DNA of 6,422 bases, taken from assembly GCA_024709185.1 (NCBI GenBank), contig JANJXE010000315.1:1-6422 (forward strand). The letters are read 5' to 3'. The notes under the pieces were generated by a model. That model saw nothing but the letters and a program-made list of their open reading frames with translations. It had not been told where the DNA came from and searched no databases. Positions 1 through 6,422 of this stretch are shown one piece after another. Position numbers and translations under genes: made by a program. This DNA comes from Paludibacter sp. GTDB lineage: Bacteria; Bacteroidota; Bacteroidia; Bacteroidales; Paludibacteraceae. Position 1 is the stretch's first letter; every line of letters starts with the position of its first letter.

Positions 1-2479
1 CAAGAATCATGTTGTGGGCTATCATCTCCTGAATAGCTTCAAAGGCAGCTTTGAAATACTCTGGTTCCTGAACTGTTGGAACCTCGTTTCCGATTTTATT
101 AAGTGTTTGTGCCAGTACCGAACCTCCCAGTTTCTGTTGGTCGAAGGAGAAATCGATGTAGTACAGGGTCGATTTCAGATCGTTCACCACCACCGGACTA
201 ACGGTTTTCTTTACATCGGTCACTTCGCCGGCGGCTGAAATAATTACCGTACCCGGCGAGAATACTTTCTCGTTACCGTACTTCTGGGTCATCGAAAGCG
301 AATCTTTTCCGGTAGGAATATTGATTCCCAACTCACAGGCAAAATTGCTACAGGCTTCTACTGCTTTGTAAAGACGAGCGTCTTCGCCCGGATTTTTACA
401 GGGCCACATCCAGTTGGCACTCAGCGAAATGGTGTCCATTCCATCTTTCAGCGGAGCCCAAACCAGGTTAGTTAGTGCTTCGGCAATAGCCAGCACTGAG
501 CCCGCTGCCGGATCGGCCAGTGCTGCCAAAGGTGCATGTCCGATGGAAGTTGCAATACCCGTCTGTCCGCGATAATCCAGTGCAACAACACCCAGGTCGT
601 TGAGCGGCAGTTGAATCTCGCCGGCACATTGCTGACGGGCAATTTTTCCGGTAATCGAGCGATCGACTTTATTAGTTAACCAATCTTTGCAAGCTACTGA
701 CTCCACCTGCAGGACATTTTCGAGATAGCTTTGCAGCTGATCCTCTGAAATTTCAACAGGTGCAAATGATTCTTCGAGAGTTGTATCAGTAATAACCGTT
801 TTAGGTGGTTTTCCAAACATATAATCCAATCGCAGGTTGATGGGCTTTTGTCCATCTGCCTGTTCGAACACAAATTCCATATCACCGGTGGTTTCTCCCA
901 CCACATACATCGGCGCCCGCTCACGTTCGGCAATACGTTGTACCAGCGCCAGATCTTCTTCTTTCATAAGAAGTCCCATACGCTCCTGACTTTCATTGCC
1001 CACAATTTCCTTAGCACTAAGTGTCGGATCACCTACAGGAAGTTTATCCACTTCAATTTTACCCCCGGTAGTTTCCACGAGCTCCGAAAGGCAATTAAGG
1101 TGACCGCCCGCACCATGGTCGTGAATCGATACAATCGGGTTGTTATCCGACTCGGCCAGTGTACGAATGACATTGGCCACGCGTTTCTGCATTTCAGGGT
1201 TAGCGCGTTGTACCGCATTCAGTTCCACCGCATTGGCGTAATGTCCGGTTTCCACCGACGACACCGCACCACCGCCCATACCGATACGGTAGTTATCGCC
1301 ACCCATTACAACTACCTTCTCGCCCACTTCAGGAGTACCTTTCAGCGCATCTTTACGATTACCGAAACCGACTCCACCCGCCAGCATGATAACCTTATCA
1401 TACCCGTATTTCTTGTTGTTTTCTTCGTGTTCGAAGGTCAGCAACGAACCGCAAATAAGCGGCTGACCAAATTTATTTCCGAAATCAGAAGCTCCGTTAG
1501 ACGCTTTAATCAGAATTTGTTCCGGGGTTTGGTACAACCATTTACGGGCTTCGATCGCCGATTCCCAGGGACGGGCATCATTGCGGGGATAGGAAGTCAT
1601 ATATACGGCAGTACCTGCAATAGGTAAACTCGCTTTTCCCCCTCCGAGGCGGTCACGGATTTCGCCACCTGTTCCGGTAGCAGCACCATTAAACGGCTCT
1701 ACAGTTGTCGGGAAATTATGTGTTTCTGCTTTCAGGGAAATAACCGATTCAATTTTCTTCGTTGTAAAAAAATCAGGTTTGTCGCCCGAAGCCGGAGCAA
1801 ATTGCTCAATTTCAGGACCGGCATTAAAGGCCACATTGTCTTTGTAGGCCGATACAAGCTGATTCGGATTTTCTTCAGACGTTTTGCGTATCAACTTAAA
1901 GAGTGAATATCCTTTTTCCTCCCCATCGATGACAAAGGTACCATTGAAAATTTTATGGCGGCAGTGTTCCGAGTTAACCTGAGAGAAGCCAAACACTTCA
2001 GAGTCGGTAAGTTTACGGTTCACCTTACGGCTCACTTCGTTGAGGTATTCAATTTCGTCGGTACTCAGTGCCAGACCTTCCTGCTCGTTGTAAGCAGCAA
2101 TATCGTCGATAAACAGAATAGATTCGGGCTGTTTTTCAATTGTAAACAACTCCTGATTAAGCGATGTATAGATTCGTTCCAGCATAGGATCGTATGACAA
2201 GCCACCCTGAACCGATGGCACTGAAGGTACCGGACGAAACTCTTCAATACGTAAAATGCCGCGAATCCCCATATTTTGAGTGATTTCAACGGCATTGGTA
2301 CTCCAGGGAGTTATCATCTCGCGGCGTGGGCCGATAAAGTTACCTTCGACTACAGCTCCCTGAATAACTTCGGCATTACCAAAAAGCCACACTAAACGTT
2401 CGGTTACCGCAGCATCGAGCGGCTGTTGGGATTGCACGGCAAAAACCACTTGTCGGGCAGTACGGAAAAATTGAATCAT
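1..2479 (-). CDS. purL: Phosphoribosylformylglycinamidine (FGAM) synthase, large single-chain type; 3' part missing (runs off left edge)
   Basis: Fourth step of de novo purine synthesis in the cytosol: FGAR + ATP + glutamine gives FGAM + ADP + Pi + glutamate. My translation from the ATG at 2479-2477 is open for 826 codons to the window edge. In order it shows: an N-terminal PurS-like domain (about 1-130); the linker motif FGFSQVNSEHCRHK (164-176); the first AIRS-like half with AETHNFP (251-257) and the Gly-rich GAATGTGGEIRDR (265-277); HDHGAGGHLNCLSEL (453-467) and GNESQERMG (494-502); then the second AIRS-like half with NDLGVVALDY (627-636), SIGHAPLAALADPAAG (645-660), LSANWMWP (686-693) and PTGKDSLSM (722-730). 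Single-chain PurLs run about 1230-1300 residues, so some 400 residues, including the whole C-terminal glutamine amidotransferase domain, are off-window. The start is the only ATG near a TAnnTTTG promoter and gives the usual N-terminus. The leader has no Shine-Dalgarno. No frameshift or stop was seen in the part present. Confidence 0.97.
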   Translation of the reverse strand, partial: MIQFFRTARQVVFAVQSQQPLDAAVTERLVWLFGNAEVIQGAVVEGNFIGPRREMITPWSTNAVEITQNMGIRGILRIEEFRPVPSVPSVQGGLSYDPMLERIYTSLNQELFTIEKQPESILFIDDIAAYNEQEGLALSTDEIEYLNEVSRKVNRKLTDSEVFGFSQVNSEHCRHKIFNGTFVIDGEEKGYSLFKLIRKTSEENPNQLVSAYKDNVAFNAGPEIEQFAPASGDKPDFFTTKKIESVISLKAETHNFPTTVEPFNGAATGTGGEIRDRLGGGKASLPIAGTAVYMTSYPRNDARPWESAIEARKWLYQTPEQILIKASNGASDFGNKFGQPLICGSLLTFEHEENNKKYGYDKVIMLAGGVGFGNRKDALKGTPEVGEKVVVMGGDNYRIGMGGGAVSSVETGHYANAVELNAVQRANPEMQKRVANVIRTLAESDNNPIVSIHDHGAGGHLNCLSELVETTGGKIEVDKLPVGDPTLSAKEIVGNESQERMGLLMKEEDLALVQRIAERERAPMYVVGETTGDMEFVFEQADGQKPINLRLDYMFGKPPKTVITDTTLEESFAPVEISEDQLQSYLENVLQVESVACKDWLTNKVDRSITGKIARQQCAGEIQLPLNDLGVVALDYRGQTGIATSIGHAPLAALADPAAGSVLAIAEALTNLVWAPLKDGMDTISLSANWMWPCKNPGEDARLYKAVEACSNFACELGINIPTGKDSLSMTQKYGNEKVFSPGTVIISAAGEVTDVKKTVSPVVVNDLKSTLYYIDFSFDQQKLGGSVLAQTLNKIGNEVPTVQEPEYFKAAFEAIQEMIAHNMIL

Positions 2480-2508
2480 GATGTTTTTACGAATGATTTT
2501 TCAGGGTG

Positions 2509-2542
2509 CAAAGATAGTCAAAATCCGGCAGACCCCGAACAA
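2509..2542 (-). promoter_or_regulatory. Bacteroidetes-type promoter for purL
   Basis: On the minus strand the -7 element TATCTTTG (2516-2509) matches the Bacteroidetes consensus TAnnTTTG exactly. A TTG at 2542-2540 could be the -33 element, but its 23-base spacing is longer than the usual roughly 19-21, so this half is weak. Transcription would begin near 2502, leaving an A-rich leader of about 23 bases before the purL ATG. The promoter lies directly downstream of the ppa terminator, so purL appears to be a separate transcription unit. No operator was recognised. Confidence 0.7.
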
Positions 2543-2574
2543 TTAAATTGCATTATTAAGGAGTTCTGATCGAT

Positions 2575-2631
2575 AAAAAATGCCGGTTGCTGAAGCTGCA
2601 ATTATGCATCTGATTCAGCAACCGGCATTTT
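2575..2631 (-). terminator. Intrinsic terminator of the bcp-ppa operon
   Basis: A perfect 14-bp inverted repeat, TGCCGGTTGCTGAA (2581-2594) and its complement (2614-2627), encloses a 19-base loop. An A/T extension of four pairs (2577-2580 with 2628-2631) lengthens the stem to 18 bp. Read on the minus strand, the hairpin starts about 24 bases after the ppa stop and ends in six T residues (2580-2575), the classic rho-independent layout. The other strand also has a TTTT after the stem, so it could work both ways, but no plus-strand gene needs it. Inside the loop TGCA occurs twice (2597-2600 and 2605-2608) and could pair as a small inner stem. Confidence 0.92.
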
Positions 2632-2651
2632 ATTTACGGAATGACACAGAA

Positions 2652-3215
2652 TTAACCGAAGAAAAATTTGTGAAGCTGACCGTAATGTTCACTGTACATT
2701 TTATAGGCATCCTCGATAATCTGTAAAGCCGTTTCCTTATCGAAAAATTTCTCTACCACCACGGTTTTATTCTCAAGCTTAGTATAATCTTCGAAAAAGC
2801 TCATGGTTTCCTGCATCACATGCGGAGGCAAATCCGACACATCGTTATAATGCGAAACGCTTGGATCACCAGCCGCCACTGCAATAATCTTATCATCAGC
2901 TTCACCGTTGTCGAGCATTCGCATTACACCTATAACCTTAGCCTCGACAATACACAGCGGTACAACTTCTATGCGCGACAGAATCATGATATCGAGGGGG
3001 TCCTTGTCATCACAATAGGTCTGAGGAATAAAACCGTAGTTATGAGGATAATAAACCGATGAGTACAAAACGCGGTCGAGACGCAACAATCCGCTGTCCT
3101 TATCCAGTTCATACTTGGCACGGTTTCCTTTCGGAATTTCAATAATTCCTTTTATCACATCATTCTTGTCGGTCTGAGGCACTACCTGGTGCCAGGGATT
3201 GAAGTTACTTCTCAT
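2652..3215 (-). CDS. ppa: Inorganic pyrophosphatase, family I (soluble, Mg-dependent)
   Basis: Hydrolyses the pyrophosphate released by biosynthetic reactions to two phosphates, pulling nucleotide, amino-acyl-tRNA and polymer synthesis forward; cytosolic. The 187-residue protein (family about 175) has the signature DKDPLDI (70-76) with the metal-binding aspartates D70, D72 and D75. By alignment with my memory of E. coli PPase, other active-site residues are present: E26, K34, E36, R48, Y56, Y60, D102, D107, K109 and Y144. The residue after that Tyr is Thr145, where E. coli has Lys142; a Lys follows at 146. The N-terminus FNPWHQV is typical of Bacteroidetes PPases and supports the chosen ATG. 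That ATG shares bases with the bcp stop (ATGA), and no Shine-Dalgarno is visible, so translation is probably coupled to bcp. A strong terminator follows the stop codon. Confidence 0.96.
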   Translation of the reverse strand: MRSNFNPWHQVVPQTDKNDVIKGIIEIPKGNRAKYELDKDSGLLRLDRVLYSSVYYPHNYGFIPQTYCDDKDPLDIMILSRIEVVPLCIVEAKVIGVMRMLDNGEADDKIIAVAAGDPSVSHYNDVSDLPPHVMQETMSFFEDYTKLENKTVVVEKFFDKETALQIIEDAYKMYSEHYGQLHKFFFG

Positions 3216-3664
3216 AAAATCTGGGCTGTATGATCGCTTGTTTTAACTACTTTTGGTGTGATAATCCGTTCGATGATTCCTTCTTCGTTGATAATAAATG
3301 TAGTACGCAACATACCCATGTATTTTCGGCCATACATCGATTTTTCGCCCCAGGTACCAAACAACTGAGATAATGTCGTTTCAGTATCGGCAATGAGGTT
3401 GAATGGTAAATTTTGTTTACTGATAAATCCCTGGTGCGACTTTGCACTGTCGGGACTTACACCTATCACTTCGTAACCTGCATTTCGCAATTCAGTGTAA
3501 TTATCGCGGAGATTGCAGGCCTGAGCCGTACATCCTGAGGTATTGTCTTTGGGATAAAAATACAATACTATTTTTTTGCCTTTAAAATCAGACAAGCGCA
3601 GTTCTTTGCCCTCCTGATTGACTCCTAAAACATCGGGTGCCTTATCACCTACCTGTAATGCCAT
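3212..3664 (-). CDS. bcp: Thioredoxin-dependent thiol peroxidase, Bcp/PrxQ family peroxiredoxin
   Basis: Reduces hydrogen peroxide and organic hydroperoxides in the cytosol, with electrons usually supplied by thioredoxin. The protein has 150 residues, the normal PrxQ length. It shows the thioredoxin-like strand [14 protein letters not shown] (32-45), with the peroxidatic Cys45 in the P-x3-T-x2-C setting. Cys50 lies five residues on and is the usual resolving cysteine of the PrxQ subtype, so an intramolecular disulfide mechanism is expected. Further family features are the GVSPDS stretch (about 68-73) and the RTTFIIN strand (about 119-125), whose Arg normally lies near the active site. There is no signal peptide. 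The start gives the standard [11 protein letters not shown]-terminus and is preceded by an A/T-rich leader without Shine-Dalgarno. It is the first gene of a two-gene operon with ppa, overlapping it by four bases. Confidence 0.95.
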   Translation of the reverse strand: MALQVGDKAPDVLGVNQEGKELRLSDFKGKKIVLYFYPKDNTSGCTAQACNLRDNYTELRNAGYEVIGVSPDSAKSHQGFISKQNLPFNLIADTETTLSQLFGTWGEKSMYGRKYMGMLRTTFIINEEGIIERIITPKVVKTSDHTAQIL

Positions 3665-3705
3665 AGTTTTATTGTGTTAAAATTAATAAATCGAAATTAG
3701 TACTG

Positions 3706-3735
3706 CAAAAGTAACGAATAATATGGAACCTGCAA
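3706..3735 (-). promoter_or_regulatory. Bacteroidetes-type promoter for bcp-ppa
   Basis: On the minus strand TACTTTTG (3713-3706) fits the -7 consensus TAnnTTTG, and a TTG at 3735-3733 lies exactly 19 bases upstream, the expected -33 spacing. Transcription would start near 3700, giving an A/T-rich leader of roughly 35 bases. The promoter fits within the 90-base gap after the upstream gene. No OxyR or PerR site was recognised by eye, so oxidative-stress control of bcp cannot be claimed. Confidence 0.72.
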
Positions 3736-3754
3736 GGCAACAGTTACTGATTAC

Positions 3755-5584
3755 TTAAATATTAACAGCATGATGATACACATGCATTTCACATTTTTTA
3801 CAATCGAATTCGAGACGGAATCGTTGTTGACCATGACGAAGTGTTAATGGTCCGGCAACCGGCATAGTCTGACCTTCACGGGGGCACCATCCCATCTCAA
3901 ATTTGATACAATGTTTGGTAAACATAAGGGGTACTTTCTTTTCAGCTTTCACTTCAAATCCGGGATGCACTACTTCAACTCCGTGATTCAGGTAAAACTG
4001 TCTTGCATGCTCATTTGTGACATTTCCAAGGTAGGTTAATCGCTTTTCGGGATAAGCGACAGCAATACGCTGAGCAGGCTTCTCGCGTTGATATGCATTT
4101 TCCCGTGTTCGTTCAAGCTCTTCTACAGCACGACGGCGCCATTCATTCACGACCGAAGCAGGGATAAACCACGGTTTGGAAATCTCAATTTTTATCGATG
4201 ATGCCTGAAATATTGTAGAGCCTAGTTTACCTAGTTGTTGTTGCAGGTTATCCTCCACGCCTTCACTTCTGCGCGCTTCCTGTTTTTCAACTTCGAACAA
4301 CACACTAACCTGATAGCTGTCTTCATCTTTTAGCTCGAGAACAAACCCTTGCTCTGCTTCCTTTAATACCATCGCCACGGATATCTTTCGTTCCGATGTA
4401 TTGGATTTCAATGCTTTATCGAAAGCATGATCCTGATTTCTATATACTATCGTTCCGGGGGCTGATTCCGGCATTTGATTCGGATAAATGCGGCAGGGTT
4501 TGTCAATCTTATTTACCGAAAAACCACTTAAACCTCCATGAGTAGTGATAAAACACAGTCCATCACCAGGATGTAATTCCTTAGAAGTTTCAACATCGAT
4601 AAAGTTTCGACCTACGGCTTTTACTTTGCCAATGAATTCGCCCAGGGATTTGGGCGTTTCTGGTTGATGAATCCCCGAATGCCTTCCATTTAAAAAATAA
4701 TCGGTTGCCGAACGACGAAAGCTCTTTTCGGGATCGGGAGTAAAAAACACAGTTGTTCGTCCGGATGAAGACCGGATGTACCTTCCTTGCGAAGCATCAA
4801 TAACATCATCCAGTTTTTGACGATAATACGCCGTGATATTTTTCACATACTCCACATCCTTCAAACGACCTTCAATTTTCAGGGAAGTTACTCCGGCATC
4901 GAGCAATTCCTGAAGCGAATCTGATAAATCAAGGTCCTTCAGTGACAGAAGATGCTTTGAACGTTCCAGTTGATTACCATCACCATCGTACAAGTCGTAA
5001 GATAAACGGCAGTACTGGGCACATTCGCCGCGGTTAGCACTGCGTCCGCTCATTGCCTGACTGATATAGCACTGACCACTGTAGCTTACACACAAGGCAC
5101 CGTGAACAAAGACTTCAAGCTCTACAGCAGTATTCTCAGCAATATTCTGTATTTGCCGTAAAGTTAGCTCCCGGGCCAACACGACCCTTGAGAAACCTGC
5201 TTTTTCCAAAAACTGAACTTTTGAAAGTGTCCGGTTATCGGTTTGTGTACTCGCATGAATAGGGATTGGTGGTATATCGAGTTGCAGAATGCCCATATCC
5301 TGAATTATTACAGCATCGGCACCAACATTGTACACTTCCTGAATTAGTTTACAGGCTTCAGGTAACTGTTCGTCGGTAAGAACGGTATTGATTGCAACGT
5401 AAACCTTCACCCGAAAGCGATGAGCATACCGTACCAGTTCGGCGATATCAGTAATTGTATTTCCGGCGGCAGCTCGGGCGCCGAAACGGTCGGCACCAAT
5501 ATACACCGCATCGGCACCATGATCTACTGCGGCGATTCCACATACAAGGTTTTTTGCCGGAGCCAGAAGTTCGATTGCCCTCAT
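3755..5584 (-). CDS. rlhA: U32-family rRNA hydroxylation protein, RlhA (YdcP)-like (often annotated 'peptidase U32')
   Basis: The E. coli relative RlhA is needed for 5-hydroxycytidine at C2501 of 23S rRNA and depends on Fe-S cluster formation; the older label 'collagenase/peptidase' is misleading. This 609-residue protein matches RlhA (as I recall it) throughout. A U32 barrel begins ELLAPA (5-10), with HGADAVYIG (22-30), IQDMGILQLDIPPI (94-107) and HASTQ (110-114). The U32 signature (about 157-175) and the SANRGEC stretch supply Cys165, Cys172, Cys188 and Cys192, the probable cluster ligands. A DUF3656-like middle follows (about 370-490). The C-terminal part has TKHC and WCPRE, then FDCKKCEMHV, with cysteines at 559, 567, 595 and 598. 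It ends soon after CEMHV, lacking the extra tail of about 35 residues in E. coli. The ATG lies six bases after the metA stop, so the two genes are probably co-transcribed. Modification activity is inferred from family membership. Confidence 0.88.
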   Translation of the reverse strand: MRAIELLAPAKNLVCGIAAVDHGADAVYIGADRFGARAAAGNTITDIAELVRYAHRFRVKVYVAINTVLTDEQLPEACKLIQEVYNVGADAVIIQDMGILQLDIPPIPIHASTQTDNRTLSKVQFLEKAGFSRVVLARELTLRQIQNIAENTAVELEVFVHGALCVSYSGQCYISQAMSGRSANRGECAQYCRLSYDLYDGDGNQLERSKHLLSLKDLDLSDSLQELLDAGVTSLKIEGRLKDVEYVKNITAYYRQKLDDVIDASQGRYIRSSSGRTTVFFTPDPEKSFRRSATDYFLNGRHSGIHQPETPKSLGEFIGKVKAVGRNFIDVETSKELHPGDGLCFITTHGGLSGFSVNKIDKPCRIYPNQMPESAPGTIVYRNQDHAFDKALKSNTSERKISVAMVLKEAEQGFVLELKDEDSYQVSVLFEVEKQEARRSEGVEDNLQQQLGKLGSTIFQASSIKIEISKPWFIPASVVNEWRRRAVEELERTRENAYQREKPAQRIAVAYPEKRLTYLGNVTNEHARQFYLNHGVEVVHPGFEVKAEKKVPLMFTKHCIKFEMGWCPREGQTMPVAGPLTLRHGQQRFRLEFDCKKCEMHVYHHAVNI

Positions 5585-5590
5585 AGCTGC

Positions 5591-6422
5591 TTACTGAATC
5601 AGATTCAAATCGTAAGGTGTTTCCTGATAAACGAAATAATTCAACCAGTTGGTAATCATCAGGTTGGCATGACTACGCCAACGCACAACTACGCCCTGGG
5701 CAGGATCGTCGTTGATATAATAATTTCGTGGCAGCTGAATGGGCAATCCTTTTTCCAAATCGCGAACATATTCCTGATGCAAGGTATTGGGTGAATATTC
5801 CGAGTGACCGGTGATGAAAAACTCACGTCCATTGCGCCCCATAACCATATACACACCTGATTCAGGCGATTCCGACAGGATAGTCAAATCAGTATGATTT
5901 CGGATATCCTCTGCCCTCACTTCTGTATGGCGACTGTGTGGCACATAAAACACATCATCAAAACCTCTGAAGATAGGATTCAGTGGATTGTGAATATGAT
6001 GCTCAAATACGCCAAACATTTTTTCCGACAGAGGATACTTGGGAATACCATAGTAATGATACAGTCCGGCCTGCGAAGCCCAGCAGATAAACAAGGTAGA
6101 AGTCACGTGCTTACGCGACCAGTCGAGAATTTTGACCATCTCGGGCCAGTAGTCCACTTCTTCGAAGGGAAGATGTTCGACCGGTGCTCCGGTGATAATC
6201 ATACCGTCATAGTTGCTTTTGCTTATCTCATCAAACTTTTTGTAAAAGGCCATCATGTGCTCAATGGGCGTATTGCGTGACACATGACTTTCAAGTTGCA
6301 TAAAATCAAGTTCAATTTGAAGAGGGGTGTTCGAAAGCAATCGGATCAGATCCGTCTCGGTAGTAATCTTCAAAGGCATCAGGTTCAGAATAACAATCTT
6401 CAAAGGTCTGATTTCCTGAGAT
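5591..6422 (-). CDS. metA: Homoserine O-acyltransferase MetA, probably acetyl-CoA-using; 5' end missing (runs off right edge)
   Basis: Activates homoserine by O-acylation, the first committed step of methionine synthesis; cytosolic. The frame is open through the window edge. A TTG at 6403-6401 can be mistaken for a start, but the preceding in-frame residues SQEIRP continue the family pattern (E. coli GQEIRPLK), so about 29 residues of a roughly 305-residue protein are missing. In E. coli MetA numbering (TTG codon = 36) the catalytic Cys142 (in FICWASQA), His235 and Glu237 (in TGHSEY) and Arg249 are all present. Position 111, in TGAPVE, is Glu (6178-6176). Enzymes with Gly there use succinyl-CoA, while Glu111 enzymes such as B. 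cereus MetA use acetyl-CoA, so O-acetylhomoserine is the predicted product. The C-terminus ([16 protein letters not shown]) is typical. The promoter and any methionine-responsive leader lie outside the window. The rlhA-like gene follows six bases after the stop. Confidence 0.95.
   Translation of the reverse strand, partial: SQEIRPLKIVILNLMPLKITTETDLIRLLSNTPLQIELDFMQLESHVSRNTPIEHMMAFYKKFDEISKSNYDGMIITGAPVEHLPFEEVDYWPEMVKILDWSRKHVTSTLFICWASQAGLYHYYGIPKYPLSEKMFGVFEHHIHNPLNPIFRGFDDVFYVPHSRHTEVRAEDIRNHTDLTILSESPESGVYMVMGRNGREFFITGHSEYSPNTLHQEYVRDLEKGLPIQLPRNYYINDDPAQGVVVRWRSHANLMITNWLNYFVYQETPYDLNLIQ

Noticed and set aside
848..1627. Open plus-strand frame of about 259 codons.
   Set aside because: It lies wholly antisense to the conserved AIRS-like region of purL. 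Its translation shows no recognisable domain, and no promoter or start signal precedes it. It is a shadow frame.
2575..2631. Inverted repeat considered as a mobile-element end, attachment site or small RNA.
   Set aside because: Its position just after the ppa stop and the T-run on the minus strand explain it as an intrinsic terminator. No second copy or transposase is present.
3247..3447. Minus-strand frame of 66 codons inside bcp.
   Set aside because: It is out of frame with bcp, whose own frame carries the full set of peroxiredoxin motifs.
3665..3754. Possible terminator after the rlhA-like gene.
   Set aside because: The spacer holds only a 5-bp inverted repeat (GTAAC at 3711-3715 with GTTAC at 3743-3747), widely spaced and without a T-run. 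It is too weak to call, so read-through into bcp-ppa remains possible.
5420..6280. Two plus-strand frames (5420-5794 and 5894-6280) opposite rlhA and metA.
   Set aside because: Both are antisense to strongly conserved coding sequence, have no recognisable motifs, and break where the real genes do not.
1..6422. Search for a novel accessory system (defence genes, toxin-antitoxin, repeats, CRISPR, prophage).
   Set aside because: Every gene belongs to a known housekeeping family, the longest gap between genes is 172 bases and is explained by a terminator and a promoter, and no repeats were seen.

Overview
The window is a stretch of ordinary core metabolism from a member of the Bacteroidetes (Bacteroidota), probably an environmental Bacteroidales/Marinilabiliales-type organism. 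The evidence for this is: two promoter candidates with the Bacteroidetes-specific -7 box TAnnTTTG; no Shine-Dalgarno sequences, with start codons preceded instead by A/T-rich leaders; moderately AT-rich coding sequence; and a large single-chain PurL. The genus cannot be fixed from this sequence. All five genes lie on the minus strand, so the window reads right to left, and no plus-strand gene is supported.

Right to left: (1) metA, missing only about the first 29 residues beyond the right edge, is a homoserine O-acyltransferase. It carries Glu at the position that selects acetyl-CoA, so it is probably an acetyltransferase despite the family's 'succinyltransferase' name. (2) Six bases after it comes a complete U32-family protein closely resembling E. 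coli RlhA (YdcP), the 23S rRNA C2501 hydroxylation enzyme, with both of its cysteine sets intact. (3) After a 90-base spacer with a good Bacteroidetes promoter comes a two-gene operon. bcp/PrxQ (thiol peroxidase) overlaps ppa (family I inorganic pyrophosphatase) by four bases (ATGA). (4) A strong 14-18 bp hairpin with a T-run ends that operon. (5) A second Bacteroidetes promoter then drives purL, the large FGAM synthase of purine synthesis. Its first 826 codons are in the window; the rest, including the whole glutaminase domain, lies beyond the left edge.

The layout suggests three transcription units: metA-rlhA, bcp-ppa and purL. They share no single pathway, although ppa (removing PPi) and purL both serve anabolism. 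I found no mobile element, CRISPR array, RNA gene, tandem repeat, prophage or defence module, and nothing that looks like a new system. The points most worth checking are the acyl-CoA specificity of MetA, a Lys-to-Thr change next to the active-site Tyr of the pyrophosphatase, and the metA-rlhA linkage.
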